NCBI GenBank assembly: GCA_030613065.1
Contig: JAUWMQ010000016.1
Span: 1-33,275 of the forward strand
Source of the DNA: Candidatus Aegiribacteria sp.
GTDB taxonomy: Bacteria; Fermentibacterota; Fermentibacteria; Fermentibacterales; JCC-6
Length of the DNA stretch: 33,275 nt
Direction of reading: 5' to 3'
In this document: positions 16,859-25,258 of the stretch, in pieces
Layout of the letters: every line of letters begins with the position of its first letter
Position numbering within the stretch: the first letter of the stretch is position 1
The notes under the pieces: model-generated
Seen by the model: only the letters and a program-made list of their open reading frames with translations
What the model was told of the DNA's origin: nothing
Databases searched by the model: none
Program-made: the position numbers and the translations under genes

Positions 16859-18672
16859 GATTCCTCCCCTGTATCTTCAAGACCATCCCCGGTGTTTCCG
16901 GATTCTTCAACAACTTCCACCATTTCACTGGAAGCACCAGCAAACTCACCCACCAGCGATGCCAGCGCAAAGGGATTCACTCCAATGATCATATCAAAAT
17001 TGTATCTTCTGCTTCCAGTTCTGCTTGCCTCTGAAGCAAGTGTATAAGTTTGTCCGTAATCATCAAGAGTGAACAACGCGGTCCTTCCATCTGGCATGAT
17101 TTCCACTATATCACGCTGAAATTCAATTATGTCACCCCAGGTTTTAGCAACACCGGAAATGAACAATTCCGATGGGCCAACGATAAGACTGGTAAGATAA
17201 ATACCCTTTTCCGTCCTGGTACCCGGAGTGATTGCTTCTGTATAGATTGCTCTGCAGAGATACTCGATAACGTAAACTGAATATTTCTGACTCAGTGAAA
17301 GATCAAGGATCTGCTGCCGCTTCCTCGCAACAGCTGCAGTCAACCTGTTGGCTTCAGCCTGCTGATTCATCTGAATACCCAGCTGTGCAATCTGTTCCTG
17401 GACCTGCTGGATTTCTGCGCTCAATTCAACCTCGTGTTCTTGAAGATCCTTATAGTCCATGTATGCGATCACTCCGCCTGCAATAAGTGCGATATACGGA
17501 ATAATGCACAGGATTGTAAGGAGGGCTGTTGATTTGACTTCTACCGGCGCACCTGCTGGTTTACGTTTCTTGCCTTCTGGCTCCTCAAGTATATTGATGT
17601 CAACCATGCATGGTTCATAACCTCTAAGCGCAAGGCCGGTACATACAGCTAGCACAGCACCTATTGAATCCAGTTCACTGTCGTTAATAACATCTTCAGG
17701 TATGGTGATATTTCTGAAAGGCTGAAAATGCTCTACAGGAAGACCATGCTGTTCACTCAGGATTGTACCCAGACCAGGCATAAGAGAGCATCCCCCGCTT
17801 ATGTACATTTTATCTATTCTGGCATTTTCACCAGATGCCTGATAGGTAATGAACGATCTTCTTATACTCGTTGAAAGCTCTTCAATAACCCTGCCAATGG
17901 CAGTATGGACTTCATCAGATGATATACCGTCCGGGACGTTGCCCTTGAGCACGCCCAGCGCAACTTCATACTCAAGTCCCAGGCTTCTCTGAAGGGCTTC
18001 AACGAACCTGGTGCCGCCAATGGAAAGATCACGGTTGAAGCTTGGAAGGCCATTTCTGACAACGATCATGTTCGTAACTTCTGCACCTATGTTCAGTATT
18101 GTTACGCATTCATCACCGCCGGGTCTGTACGCATGTTGATAAGCTCTCTGAAGCGAGAACTGTTCGAGCTCGATTATGGAAGGCTTGAAGCCTGCTCCCT
18201 GCAGAATTCCCCGGTGAAGGTCGACGACTTCCTTCTTGGCTGCAACCAGAAGGACTTCCATCTGTCCAGGAGAGATTTCAGGATTGATAATCTTGAAATC
18301 AAGGCTGACCTCGTCTATCCTGAATGGAATATGCTGCTCGGCTTCCCACTGGATAGCCTGACGGGCATCCTGCTCCGACATTTTCTCCATTGGGATCCTT
18401 CGAACTATTACGCTTCTTCCTGACACAGCACTATGGATATTCTTGCAACTTGATTTTACACCCGCCTGTCGGACTACATCATGAACCGTATCAATCAAGT
18501 GTTCGCGATTGACAACTTCCCCGTCCACTATAGTGCCAGGAGATAACTCCTGTATAGCATAACTGGATAGTGTCAGAGCTTTACTTGACCCTGTCAGCTG
18601 AACTACTTTGATTGAATGGCTGCCGATATCAAGACCAACAGTTCCTCCGCCTGATCTTCCGAAGATGAACAT
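16855..18672 (-). CDS. pilM: PilM-PilN fusion protein of the type IV pilus alignment complex
   Basis: The 605-residue chain joins two normally separate proteins. Residues about 9-350 are PilM, a cytoplasmic actin-like ATPase: GLDIGSHSIKVVQL (phosphate 1), ILNIGAEVTNMIVVRNG (phosphate 2), and ISGGCSLMPGL (adenosine). At about 358 comes DINILEEPEGKKRK, equivalent to the INLLP peptide at the N-terminus of PilN that docks into PilM. A transmembrane segment follows at about 382-405 (LLTILCIIPYIALIAGGVIAY), then a coiled coil to about 450 and the PilN periplasmic domain. The acidic tail is low-complexity. I place the start at ATG 18672 with AGGAAAG upstream, because PilM conservation begins there and not at an open-frame start 25 codons earlier. 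It heads the long operon. The frame is continuous, so no stop separates the halves. Confidence 0.9.
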   Translation of the reverse strand: MFIFGRSGGGTVGLDIGSHSIKVVQLTGSSKALTLSSYAIQELSPGTIVDGEVVNREHLIDTVHDVVRQAGVKSSCKNIHSAVSGRSVIVRRIPMEKMSEQDARQAIQWEAEQHIPFRIDEVSLDFKIINPEISPGQMEVLLVAAKKEVVDLHRGILQGAGFKPSIIELEQFSLQRAYQHAYRPGGDECVTILNIGAEVTNMIVVRNGLPSFNRDLSIGGTRFVEALQRSLGLEYEVALGVLKGNVPDGISSDEVHTAIGRVIEELSTSIRRSFITYQASGENARIDKMYISGGCSLMPGLGTILSEQHGLPVEHFQPFRNITIPEDVINDSELDSIGAVLAVCTGLALRGYEPCMVDINILEEPEGKKRKPAGAPVEVKSTALLTILCIIPYIALIAGGVIAYMDYKDLQEHEVELSAEIQQVQEQIAQLGIQMNQQAEANRLTAAVARKRQQILDLSLSQKYSVYVIEYLCRAIYTEAITPGTRTEKGIYLTSLIVGPSELFISGVAKTWGDIIEFQRDIVEIMPDGRTALFTLDDYGQTYTLASEASRTGSRRYNFDMIIGVNPFALASLVGEFAGASSEMVEVVEESGNTGDGLEDTGEES

Positions 18673-18881
18673 TATCTTCCTTTCCTCAGGTAGCCGCTCG
18701 CCTGCATTAGATATTTCCTCACCACATCGGTGATAATAACAGAACAATAATAATATGTTTTAACATTCTCCATCATACAATCCCTAACTACGCCTTCCTG
18801 GTCTTCATTTATAGAACCTTACAATGTTTCAAACCCTGCGTCAATACCCTAATTTCATAACTATGGAATTTCATACTTCAC

Positions 18882-18910
18882 TTGACTCCGGATGTCAAAG
18901 AGAATATCTT
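18882..18910 (+). promoter_or_regulatory. Candidate promoter of the ribbon-helix-helix gene, with dyad
   Basis: TTGACT (18882-18887) and TATCTT (18905-18910) are spaced by 17 bases, just before a GGAGG ribosome site at 18918. The leader would be very short. The -35 forms half of a dyad, TTGAC-N7-GTCAA (18882-18898), which resembles the half-sites at 7341-7388. Binding there would block this promoter. Confidence 0.4.
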
Positions 18911-18927
18911 CACCCCCGGAGGTTGAT

Positions 18928-19227
18928 ATGAAAGCTGATACAAAGAAATCATCGGGTCTAATATCAAAGATTTCTGATATACAGAATCATTGTAGCCCAA
19001 GCGTACGACTGACCGTTCCCGTGAGACCCGACCAGGAAGAGCTGTTGACAAGAATCGTTCGAACCATAACACAGAATAGAGACAGGCAGCACCGGTCGCA
19101 GAGGATAACAAAAGCAACCATTATCCGAGCGTATATTGATGCTCTATCAATACTTCCGCTGGATATGGATAATATTACAGATGAGAAAATCCTGCTAAAT
19201 AGAGTTCTCGAACTGCTGGAGGAATAA
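18928..19227 (+). CDS. Small putative ribbon-helix-helix DNA-binding protein
   Basis: This 99-residue basic protein is divergent from the pil operon. I do not recognise a named family. The middle reads SVRLTVPVRPDQEELLTRIVRTI, then a basic loop (NRDRQHRSQR), then ITKATIIRAYIDALSIL. A short strand followed by two helices, with T-x-x-x-I-R in the second, is like a CopG/Arc-type fold. The tail ILLNRVLELLEE could be a further helix. The ATG at 18928 has a perfect GGAGG five bases before it, better than an in-frame ATG at 18892. Its position suggests a regulator of itself or of the pilus genes. This is inferred, as no operator has been shown. Confidence 0.55.
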   Translation: MKADTKKSSGLISKISDIQNHCSPSVRLTVPVRPDQEELLTRIVRTITQNRDRQHRSQRITKATIIRAYIDALSILPLDMDNITDEKILLNRVLELLEE

Positions 19228-19541
19228 TTGGTTTCCCCTTTGTAATCTCTTTCTACTTCACAATGTACTTCACGATTAATTCAAGCACTTTTCTGCCCTC
19301 TGATATTTCAGAAAATTCACCCTTGTATAATATCGAAATTCAAAAAGATATCAGTGCTATATAGAATGTAACTGTACTTCAGTGAGAATTGAGCCTTAGG
19401 ATATAAATTCTCTCCATTGCCCTGATTCACCCTCAGAAAGCTCCGAGGATGAAGATCAGTATTCCTTTCGGCTGACCATATTCAGACACATTGCAATGAA
19501 ATACCGGTTGCGTATTACACTCGGTGGTTCTGCTGTCTCTG
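19228..19541. other. Intergenic region with no recognisable gene
   Basis: This 314-base AT-rich stretch lies downstream of the RHH-like gene and of cysS (convergent). I see no open frame with a ribosome site and no RNA gene. The inverted pair GAGAATT (19384-19390) and AATTCTC (19406-19412) encloses a smaller CCT-T-AGG. It could fold, but it has no T-tract and is not called a terminator. Confidence 0.6.
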
Positions 19542-20978
19542 TTATTTACTGGTGATTTCGCTTTTCCCACCGGGCAGGTCTCTGGCTGAATACCCGATCT
19601 CTTCCAGTCTGTCACGCATCCGGTCAGCAGCTTCGAACAGTCTATTCTCTCTCAGAGCCTCTCTGACCTCAACCAGGACATCACACAATTCTCTCGTGTC
19701 CGCTGCTGAAGAATCGCAGCTGGTCAGATCAAGGCCGAAAATTTCGCCGGCAAGTTCATCCAGAATGACGGCAAGGGCAACTTTGTCCGCGAGGGAATCA
19801 TCACTGTCAAGGAGAGCGTTACCGGCCCGGATAAGCTCAAAAATGGAAGCCAGCGCGCCCGGGGTGTTAAGATCATCGTTCATGGATTCAAGGAATGCTG
19901 CCTTTACTGTCTCGATAAGAGCAGCGGTTCCCGTGGAGGGTTGTTCTACGGTGGTTTCGATTGGCTGGTGGCCAAGCCGTTTTCGGAAAATTGTCAGTCT
20001 TTCAAGAGCGCTCTTCGCTGAACCAAGCCCCATATCGGAGAAATCAAGCGGACTCCGGTAATGGCTTCTCAGAATATAGAGTCTGACAACCATTGGATGA
20101 AATTTCTCGAATATATCTTTCAGAAGAGTGAAATTCCCGAGACTCTTACCCATCTTCTGGCCATCCACGGTAACCATGTTATTATGAAGCCAGTACCGTA
20201 CGAATTGCTTCCCGTTCGCTCCTTCGCTCTGAGCTATTTCAGATTCGTGGTGTGGAAATATGTTTTCCAGCCCGCCCCCGTGAATGTCCAGCGTCTCGCC
20301 TATGTACCTCATTGACATGGCCGAGCATTCCAGATGCCAGCCGGGGTATCCCCAGCCCCAGGGAGAATTCCATTTCAGCATATGATCGTCACCTGCTTTT
20401 TTCCAGAGGGCAAAATCTTTAGGATCCTTTTTCGCTGAGTCGATGGAAACCCTAGCTCCGGGCAGAAGCTCATCAAGTTTCCTGCCCGACAGTTTACCGT
20501 ACCCGGGGAAACTGGATACCGAATAGTAAACGTAACCATCTACTTCGTAAGCATGACCACTCTCGATGAGTACCTTTATCAGTTCTATCTGCTCGGGAAT
20601 ATGGCCGGATGCCCTTGGAGAAACATCGGGCCGCAGAATACCAAGTGCATCCATATCGTCAAAGTAGGATCTTGTATACTTTTCGGCTATCTGCATGGGT
20701 TCCAGTTTCTCAAGCCGCGCCTGCTTCTCTATTTTGTCCTCGCCCGAGTCGGCATCATCGGTCAGATGGCCCACATCCGTGATATTCTGGATGTACAGGA
20801 CACTGTACCCCAGGTAACGGAGGTAGCGTATCAGAACATCGAAAGAAACATAGCTTTTGGCATGCCCCAGATGACTGTGACTATAAACCGTAGGCCCACA
20901 TACATACACTCCCACATAAGGCTTCGAAAGAGGTTCAAACTCCTCCTTCTGACGGGTTAAACTGTTATAGAGTTTCAT
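19542..20978 (-). CDS. cysS: Cysteinyl-tRNA synthetase
   Basis: CysRS charges tRNA-Cys with cysteine in the cytoplasm. The 478-residue enzyme has VYVCGPTVYSHSHLGHAKSY, with the HIGH-class motif and the first zinc cysteine. WHLECSAMSMRYIGETLDIHGGG and FPHHESEIAQSE supply the remaining zinc ligands. The KMSKS loop is KMGKSLGNF. The helical anticodon-binding domain ends with the usual RDRLEEIGYSARDLPGG. I use ATG 20978, with AAGGA seven bases away, instead of a GTG one codon upstream. It follows trpS by about 35 bases. Confidence 0.97.
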   Translation of the reverse strand: MKLYNSLTRQKEEFEPLSKPYVGVYVCGPTVYSHSHLGHAKSYVSFDVLIRYLRYLGYSVLYIQNITDVGHLTDDADSGEDKIEKQARLEKLEPMQIAEKYTRSYFDDMDALGILRPDVSPRASGHIPEQIELIKVLIESGHAYEVDGYVYYSVSSFPGYGKLSGRKLDELLPGARVSIDSAKKDPKDFALWKKAGDDHMLKWNSPWGWGYPGWHLECSAMSMRYIGETLDIHGGGLENIFPHHESEIAQSEGANGKQFVRYWLHNNMVTVDGQKMGKSLGNFTLLKDIFEKFHPMVVRLYILRSHYRSPLDFSDMGLGSAKSALERLTIFRKRLGHQPIETTVEQPSTGTAALIETVKAAFLESMNDDLNTPGALASIFELIRAGNALLDSDDSLADKVALAVILDELAGEIFGLDLTSCDSSAADTRELCDVLVEVREALRENRLFEAADRMRDRLEEIGYSARDLPGGKSEITSK

Positions 20979-20992
20979 CACAGGTTCCTTCG

Positions 20993-21038
20993 GTCAAAAT
21001 AATCCATGTGCATTCAGTCAAAATAATCCGTGTGCATT
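20993..21038. repeat. Tandem duplication at the trpS 3' end
   Basis: A 22-base unit (20993-21014 and 21017-21038) occurs twice with a 24-base period and one mismatch. One copy encodes the last residues of TrpS (MHTDYFD). The other copy lies after the TGA stop and before the cysS ribosome site. The period equals eight codons, as expected from slippage or a small tandem duplication. Confidence 0.85.
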
Positions 21039-22021
21039 GCTTCCCGGACAAGCTGCATTGTCCTGCTTCCTTCAAAACATGCAGCTTCAGTGCCTTTCTT
21101 CAGTATTTCATCGACACGGCCGGGTTTATCGAATTGAATTCTACGTTCCCGGACAGGCTCCAGAATATTCTCGATAACCTGCAGCATCCTCGTCTTGCAC
21201 GCAACGCAACCGATAGTTCCCTTCCGGCACCGCTCTTCAATGTCCGGCAACTCGCCTCTGTTAAATGCCCGGTGATACGAGAATATCGTGCATATTTGGG
21301 GATGTCCGGGATCATCCTTGTGGATCCTGGCCGGGTCAGTAACTGCGGACATCAGTTTCTTTCTGACCTCCTCCGTGCTGTCGTGGAGATAGATGCAGTT
21401 ACCGAGGGATTTAGACATCTTGGCCTGACCGTCCAACCCTACCAGCCTTGCCGTCTCACTCTTCAAACCCTCAGGCTCGGGGAAGACTTTGCCGTAAAGC
21501 TCATTGAACCGTCTGGCTGTAAAACGTGATACCTCCACCACCGGAAGCTGATCCTCGCCAACCGGCACAAGATCAGCTCTGCAGAAAAGAATATCCGCAG
21601 CCTGGCTCACCGGATATCCAAGAAATCCGTAGGTCATGTTCTCTTCAAAACCATACTGGCCGGCTTCCGTTTTGATGGTAGGATTGTGCCTGAGTCGATT
21701 AACGGTAATGAACATTGAGAAGAATACTGTAAGCTCAGCTATCTGTGGTACCATGCTCTGAATGAAGATGTTCACAATATCCGGATCAAGACCTGCAGAA
21801 AGATTATCGAGCGTAACCTGTCTCACATCCACAGGAAGGTGTTCGGGATGATCAAAATTTGTGGACAGCGTCTGTACATCTGCTACGATTATGAATGTCT
21901 CGTACTCTTTCTGGAGCGCAACTCTGTTCTGCAACGATCCGACGTAGTGTCCAAGATGAAGGGGACCTGTAGGCCTGTCTCCAGTTAAAATGCGCTTTCT
22001 TCCCGTGGTTTCAGCGTTCAT
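21014..22021 (-). CDS. trpS: Tryptophanyl-tRNA synthetase
   Basis: TrpRS charges tRNA-Trp. The 335-residue enzyme has the family start ILTGDRPTGPLHLGHYVGSL with the HIGH-type motif. It also has FIIVADVQTL, GYPVSQAADILFCRADLVPVGEDQ and KMSKSLGN. The C-terminal region carries GTIGCVACKTRM, and the chain ends REAMHTDYFD. I start at ATG 22021, one base after the stop of the AmgK-like gene, because conservation begins there; a GTG six codons upstream is less likely. The last codons are repeated in the spacer before cysS. Confidence 0.96.
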   Translation of the reverse strand: MNAETTGRKRILTGDRPTGPLHLGHYVGSLQNRVALQKEYETFIIVADVQTLSTNFDHPEHLPVDVRQVTLDNLSAGLDPDIVNIFIQSMVPQIAELTVFFSMFITVNRLRHNPTIKTEAGQYGFEENMTYGFLGYPVSQAADILFCRADLVPVGEDQLPVVEVSRFTARRFNELYGKVFPEPEGLKSETARLVGLDGQAKMSKSLGNCIYLHDSTEEVRKKLMSAVTDPARIHKDDPGHPQICTIFSYHRAFNRGELPDIEERCRKGTIGCVACKTRMLQVIENILEPVRERRIQFDKPGRVDEILKKGTEAACFEGSRTMQLVREAMHTDYFD

Positions 22022-22022
22022 A

Positions 22023-23024
22023 TCACTTTTCCCGTACACCGGGAATATTGGAGTATCTGAAATCTCTCAGATCTATCTCACCGGAGTACTCATCCAGAAT
22101 TTTGTAAGTTCTCTTAACAAGATCATCAAGCTGTGGGCAGATTCTGGAATAATCCGCGAGATACCTGAAAGTTCTGGGCAGGTATCCCAGATATTTTGTA
22201 TCACCCGTTTTCCTGTACTGGAGAGCGAACGTACCTATGGCTTTCAAACTTCGCTGACATGCTGTTCTCGCAATCTGAAACATGTTCATATGGCCCTTAG
22301 CCATAACGAATTTTTTGGCTCTGTCCTCCCATGAATATCCGGGATCTCTGTAACTGTCTCGTATAAGGCTTACCACATCGTATGCAGGGGGACCGAACCG
22401 GGCATCCTGCCAGTCAAGCATGGTCAACCGATTATTATGAACCATAAGATTCGCACTATGAAAGTCTCTCTGAACAAAGACTGTTGACTCGGAGATCATG
22501 CCGCAGAGCTCTCGCATATCCTTCTGAAGCGCGAGAAGTTCTACCATTGGAACTTCAAGAAGTCGGAAAAACAATGTTTCCAGAGTATTCTCAAGCTCTG
22601 CCATGAAGAATGCTGGAGTGAAGCTTCTTCTGCCAGCAATAGAATCTGAACAGGCCGTACTGTTAAGTTTTCTCTGCATGGATATGATCATGTTAATTGC
22701 TTCATCGAGATACTTCAAGTACTGGTCATCATCCAGATCAAGCAATCTGAGGCTGCCCAGATCCTCTTGTATAACCCATCCCATTTTGGTGTTGCATTCC
22801 CTGATTGAAGGAACACTGAATCCGTGATCGGAAAGAAGTTCATGAATATCCAGCCATGGCCATATGGGTATCTTCCCGCTGTCCATCAGTATAAGAGTTT
22901 CCCCGTCTGCGAACAGGCGCCAGAAAAGCCTTCCAGACACATCACCGTGCAGCCTCTTAACAGTTACGCTGTTATCGGTTCTGGTCCTGAGCCAGGTAGC
23001 AAGTTCCAGAGACATGGTTATCAT
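22023..23024 (-). CDS. amgK: AmgK-like sugar kinase (aminoglycoside phosphotransferase fold)
   Basis: This 333-residue protein resembles AmgK, the anomeric N-acetylmuramate/N-acetylglucosamine 1-kinase of peptidoglycan recycling. Marks are LHGDVSGRLFWRLFADGETLILMD (nucleotide loop and strand), VIQEDLGSLRLLD, the catalytic QRDFHSANLMVHNNRLTMLDWQDARFGPPAYDVVSL, and IRDSYRD. The catalytic Asp is present, but the usual preceding His (HRD) is Gln. The metal-binding D of DWQDA is present. It is followed by trpS and preceded by a nucleotidyltransferase with a 4-base overlap, as in the AmgK-MurU pair. The recycling role is inferred from that pairing. A generic sugar kinase is the alternative. Confidence 0.8.
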   Translation of the reverse strand: MITMSLELATWLRTRTDNSVTVKRLHGDVSGRLFWRLFADGETLILMDSGKIPIWPWLDIHELLSDHGFSVPSIRECNTKMGWVIQEDLGSLRLLDLDDDQYLKYLDEAINMIISMQRKLNSTACSDSIAGRRSFTPAFFMAELENTLETLFFRLLEVPMVELLALQKDMRELCGMISESTVFVQRDFHSANLMVHNNRLTMLDWQDARFGPPAYDVVSLIRDSYRDPGYSWEDRAKKFVMAKGHMNMFQIARTACQRSLKAIGTFALQYRKTGDTKYLGYLPRTFRYLADYSRICPQLDDLVKRTYKILDEYSGEIDLRDFRYSNIPGVREK

Positions 23025-23908
23025 ACGAATTCACCGTCCTGACTGCTGCAGAACCAGGGCAGTATGGATTTCTCAAGTGTACCGGTTTCGAGGGATGAAC
23101 CATCAAGCATGACACTGTCCCGAAGGAAGGTACCGCTTCCCAGAATGCAACCCTTACCGATATTCCATAATCCACTGAGAGAAACATCGCTGGAAATGCA
23201 TGCTGTGGGATGTATATAAGAACCTCCGGATAGAATATTCCTGCGAAGCATATCTATTCTGCCCATGTCCAGCCATCTGCCATCCCCCATGCAGGCAGTG
23301 AGTGTGCCGCTGTCTGCCGATATACTGGAAGCAAGTTCGGAGAACATGCCTCCCGAAGCCTGTATCCTGGCGGCGGTAGCTGGAACCGTGGGTTCCATCA
23401 GGCTTACCCCCCAGTAATGCGTCATTTGTTCGCCGCTGCATCCAAATATCATATCTTCATCTATCAATAAGGGAGAATAATTGCCATCGGGCGGGAAGTT
23501 TCCTGTAAGAGCCGTCCAGGTTGATCCTGTTTTCCTGTGATGTTCAAGCAGCCCGAGTGCATTAAAATCCTCTATTATCATATCCGTGTTTACTATCATC
23601 CAGGTCCCGGTATCCATTAGATCCGCATGTCTGGCCAGGGTTGCTGAGGCACCCAGAGGTCTTTCCTCAAAATATACTTCACACATTTCTTCCTGCCAGA
23701 TCACTGTAATCTCGTTCAACAGTGCTTCAGGACATCTTGAAGCGTTTATTCTGATTCTCCGGGGACATACAGAATGTATCTGTCGTGCAAGCATTCCCAG
23801 AACCGATGTATCTCCGAATGGCAGCAGAGCTTTCGGACGGATAAGAGTAAGGGGTTCATCCCTCCTGCCGTAACCGGCTGCAAGGAAAAGAACCCCCGCA
23901 ATCTCCAT
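23021..23908 (-). CDS. murU: MurU-like sugar-phosphate nucleotidyltransferase
   Basis: This 295-residue enzyme has a nucleotidyltransferase Rossmann core with a divergent signature FLAAGYGRRDEPLTLIRPKALLPFG (normally G-GTR..P). Further marks are EERPLGASATLARHADLM, VNTDMIIEDF (metal Asp), and RWLDMGRIDML. A beta-helix tail follows from about 245 (GGSYIHPTACISSDVSLSGLWNIGKGCILGSGTF). MurU adds UMP to N-acetylmuramate 1-phosphate. The neighbouring AmgK-like kinase, with a 4-base overlap, supports that role; a mannose-1-phosphate guanylyltransferase is the main alternative. The start has AGG about six bases upstream. Confidence 0.78.
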   Translation of the reverse strand: MEIAGVLFLAAGYGRRDEPLTLIRPKALLPFGDTSVLGMLARQIHSVCPRRIRINASRCPEALLNEITVIWQEEMCEVYFEERPLGASATLARHADLMDTGTWMIVNTDMIIEDFNALGLLEHHRKTGSTWTALTGNFPPDGNYSPLLIDEDMIFGCSGEQMTHYWGVSLMEPTVPATAARIQASGGMFSELASSISADSGTLTACMGDGRWLDMGRIDMLRRNILSGGSYIHPTACISSDVSLSGLWNIGKGCILGSGTFLRDSVMLDGSSLETGTLEKSILPWFCSSQDGEFV

Positions 23909-23919
23909 GTGGGACCTGT

Positions 23920-24120
23920 TTATCCGTAAATCTTTTCTCTGTTGCAGTCACACAGTTTGATCCTGCGTCTCTGTGGACGCCAGTGACCGGTGTCATTGTA
24001 TCTGGCGGCATAAAGAACAACAGATACTTTTTCCTTGCCGCAAACCGGGCAATCATCCTTATGAAGTGTTCTGGCTTCGTGAGCCAGTTTTGCTGCAAAA
24101 GTTCTTTCTTTCTTAGGCAT
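23920..24120 (-). CDS. Small zinc-ribbon-like protein
   Basis: The 66-residue basic protein starts MPKKERTFAAKLAHEARTLHK. It carries DCPVCGKEKVSVVLYAARY and then RRRIKLCDCNREKIYG, four cysteines in two CxxC/CxC pairs that could bind zinc. I do not recognise its family. Its start overlaps the end of the GH57-type gene by 8 bases, with a GGAGAGG box nine bases upstream. This makes the ATG at 24120 better than one at 24129, which would touch the ribosome site. An RNA- or ribosome-related role is only a guess from its basic composition. Confidence 0.7.
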   Translation of the reverse strand: MPKKERTFAAKLAHEARTLHKDDCPVCGKEKVSVVLYAARYNDTGHWRPQRRRIKLCDCNREKIYG

Positions 24121-25258
24121 TCGTAGCATCCTCTCCGGTTATCACCGGGATACTGCAGGCGGATGTCATGATCCTGTCCATCATTTCACGATCACCGTTT
24201 TCTGTATAAATCGCCTGAGCTGTTTCCAGAATTATAAGTAAACCACGGCGAACCTGCACAGCATTGAATCTGCCTGCAGATGCCCACCAAAACGGACACG
24301 AGTATAACATTTTATTAGCCAGAGAGGCAACCCTGTCCGTTTTACAGTCTCTGGCAGAATCACTGACATCGCGAAGCAGTTTTCTCAATTGAACATGGAT
24401 CAGGTTATCAGGATCATCCCATAGAGGCCACGGATTCCCGGCATCGAGATCGGCAGGAGTTGTTGACCAGCTGCCCGGGGGAACGACTGCAGGGACAGAT
24501 GGAAAATTCTCAAGCAGATCCGCCGGAGTTATCATCATGGCATCCTTCCTGTTCTGAAAGGATTCTAGGAAAGGCGCGAGAAATTTCTCGATAGTTCCCT
24601 TCCTATGATGCCCATAGGTTTCACCATCCATTGCGATGAGGATATAGGCATCTTCATCCCCTGTCCAGCTGTGCATGCCAGCAATTATCTCCTCAGCCGT
24701 TCCGGAACCGTCCACTCCGTGAAAAGATATCCTGTTACTCCAGAAATTACTTCTAAGCAGTACGGCAACGCCGTCAACTTCGGGAATCGTGTTAAAGGGA
24801 ACGTTTCTGCCAGTCCATGCCCATGGAATATCGTCGGTTACTGTCCAGGTATAGCCCATGCTGCCAAAGATCGATGGCAGTAAAGGTGAGTAAGCCATTT
24901 CAGGAGGAAAAACACCCGAAGGATCGTAGTTTCCCCCAAAAATCAGACGGTTGCCTTCCCTGTTAATTTTCAGCTGCTTTCTTATATCATCCTCGCTTAT
25001 CAGAGGAAATATGGGGTGGTAAGCTCCCGAGTCTGTGAATTCAAGATTCGCAGCCGCAGCAAAATGACCAAGGGATTCCGATCCCAGTTTTTTCAACTGC
25101 TCTGTCAGGGAATAATTCATGTTCACCGCAACTCTGGCTCCCGATCTGGCCAGCAAACCGGCAAGTGGTGTATAACATTCTGTATCTATTTTCTCCACTA
25201 GAGCAATATCCTGAGTTGGAGGCTGATACATATGCAACAGCAAACTTACGTACTTCAT
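24113..25258 (-). CDS. Glycoside hydrolase family 57-type protein
   Basis: This 381-residue protein has the conserved stretches of GH57 and its relatives. The N-terminal LLLHMYQP corresponds to region 1 (HxHQP-like). GAYHPIFPLI at about 79 is the region 2 type. GVFPPEMAYSPLL at about 115 carries E120, the likely nucleophile. ILIAMDGETYGHH at about 207 carries D211, the likely acid. GH57 enzymes act on alpha-glucans, so a role in starch or glycogen breakdown or branching is possible. Many bacterial GH57-type proteins are uncharacterised, so the substrate is open. No signal peptide is visible, which points to the cytoplasm. It overlaps the SAM hydrolase gene by 4 bases. Confidence 0.85.
   Translation of the reverse strand: MKYVSLLLHMYQPPTQDIALVEKIDTECYTPLAGLLARSGARVAVNMNYSLTEQLKKLGSESLGHFAAAANLEFTDSGAYHPIFPLISEDDIRKQLKINREGNRLIFGGNYDPSGVFPPEMAYSPLLPSIFGSMGYTWTVTDDIPWAWTGRNVPFNTIPEVDGVAVLLRSNFWSNRISFHGVDGSGTAEEIIAGMHSWTGDEDAYILIAMDGETYGHHRKGTIEKFLAPFLESFQNRKDAMMITPADLLENFPSVPAVVPPGSWSTTPADLDAGNPWPLWDDPDNLIHVQLRKLLRDVSDSARDCKTDRVASLANKMLYSCPFWWASAGRFNAVQVRRGLLIILETAQAIYTENGDREMMDRIMTSACSIPVITGEDATNA

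Noticed and set aside
19384-19412. Inverted repeat GAGAATT/AATTCTC as a terminator
   Set aside because: The arms are AT-rich, the spacer is long, and there is no T-tract on either strand.
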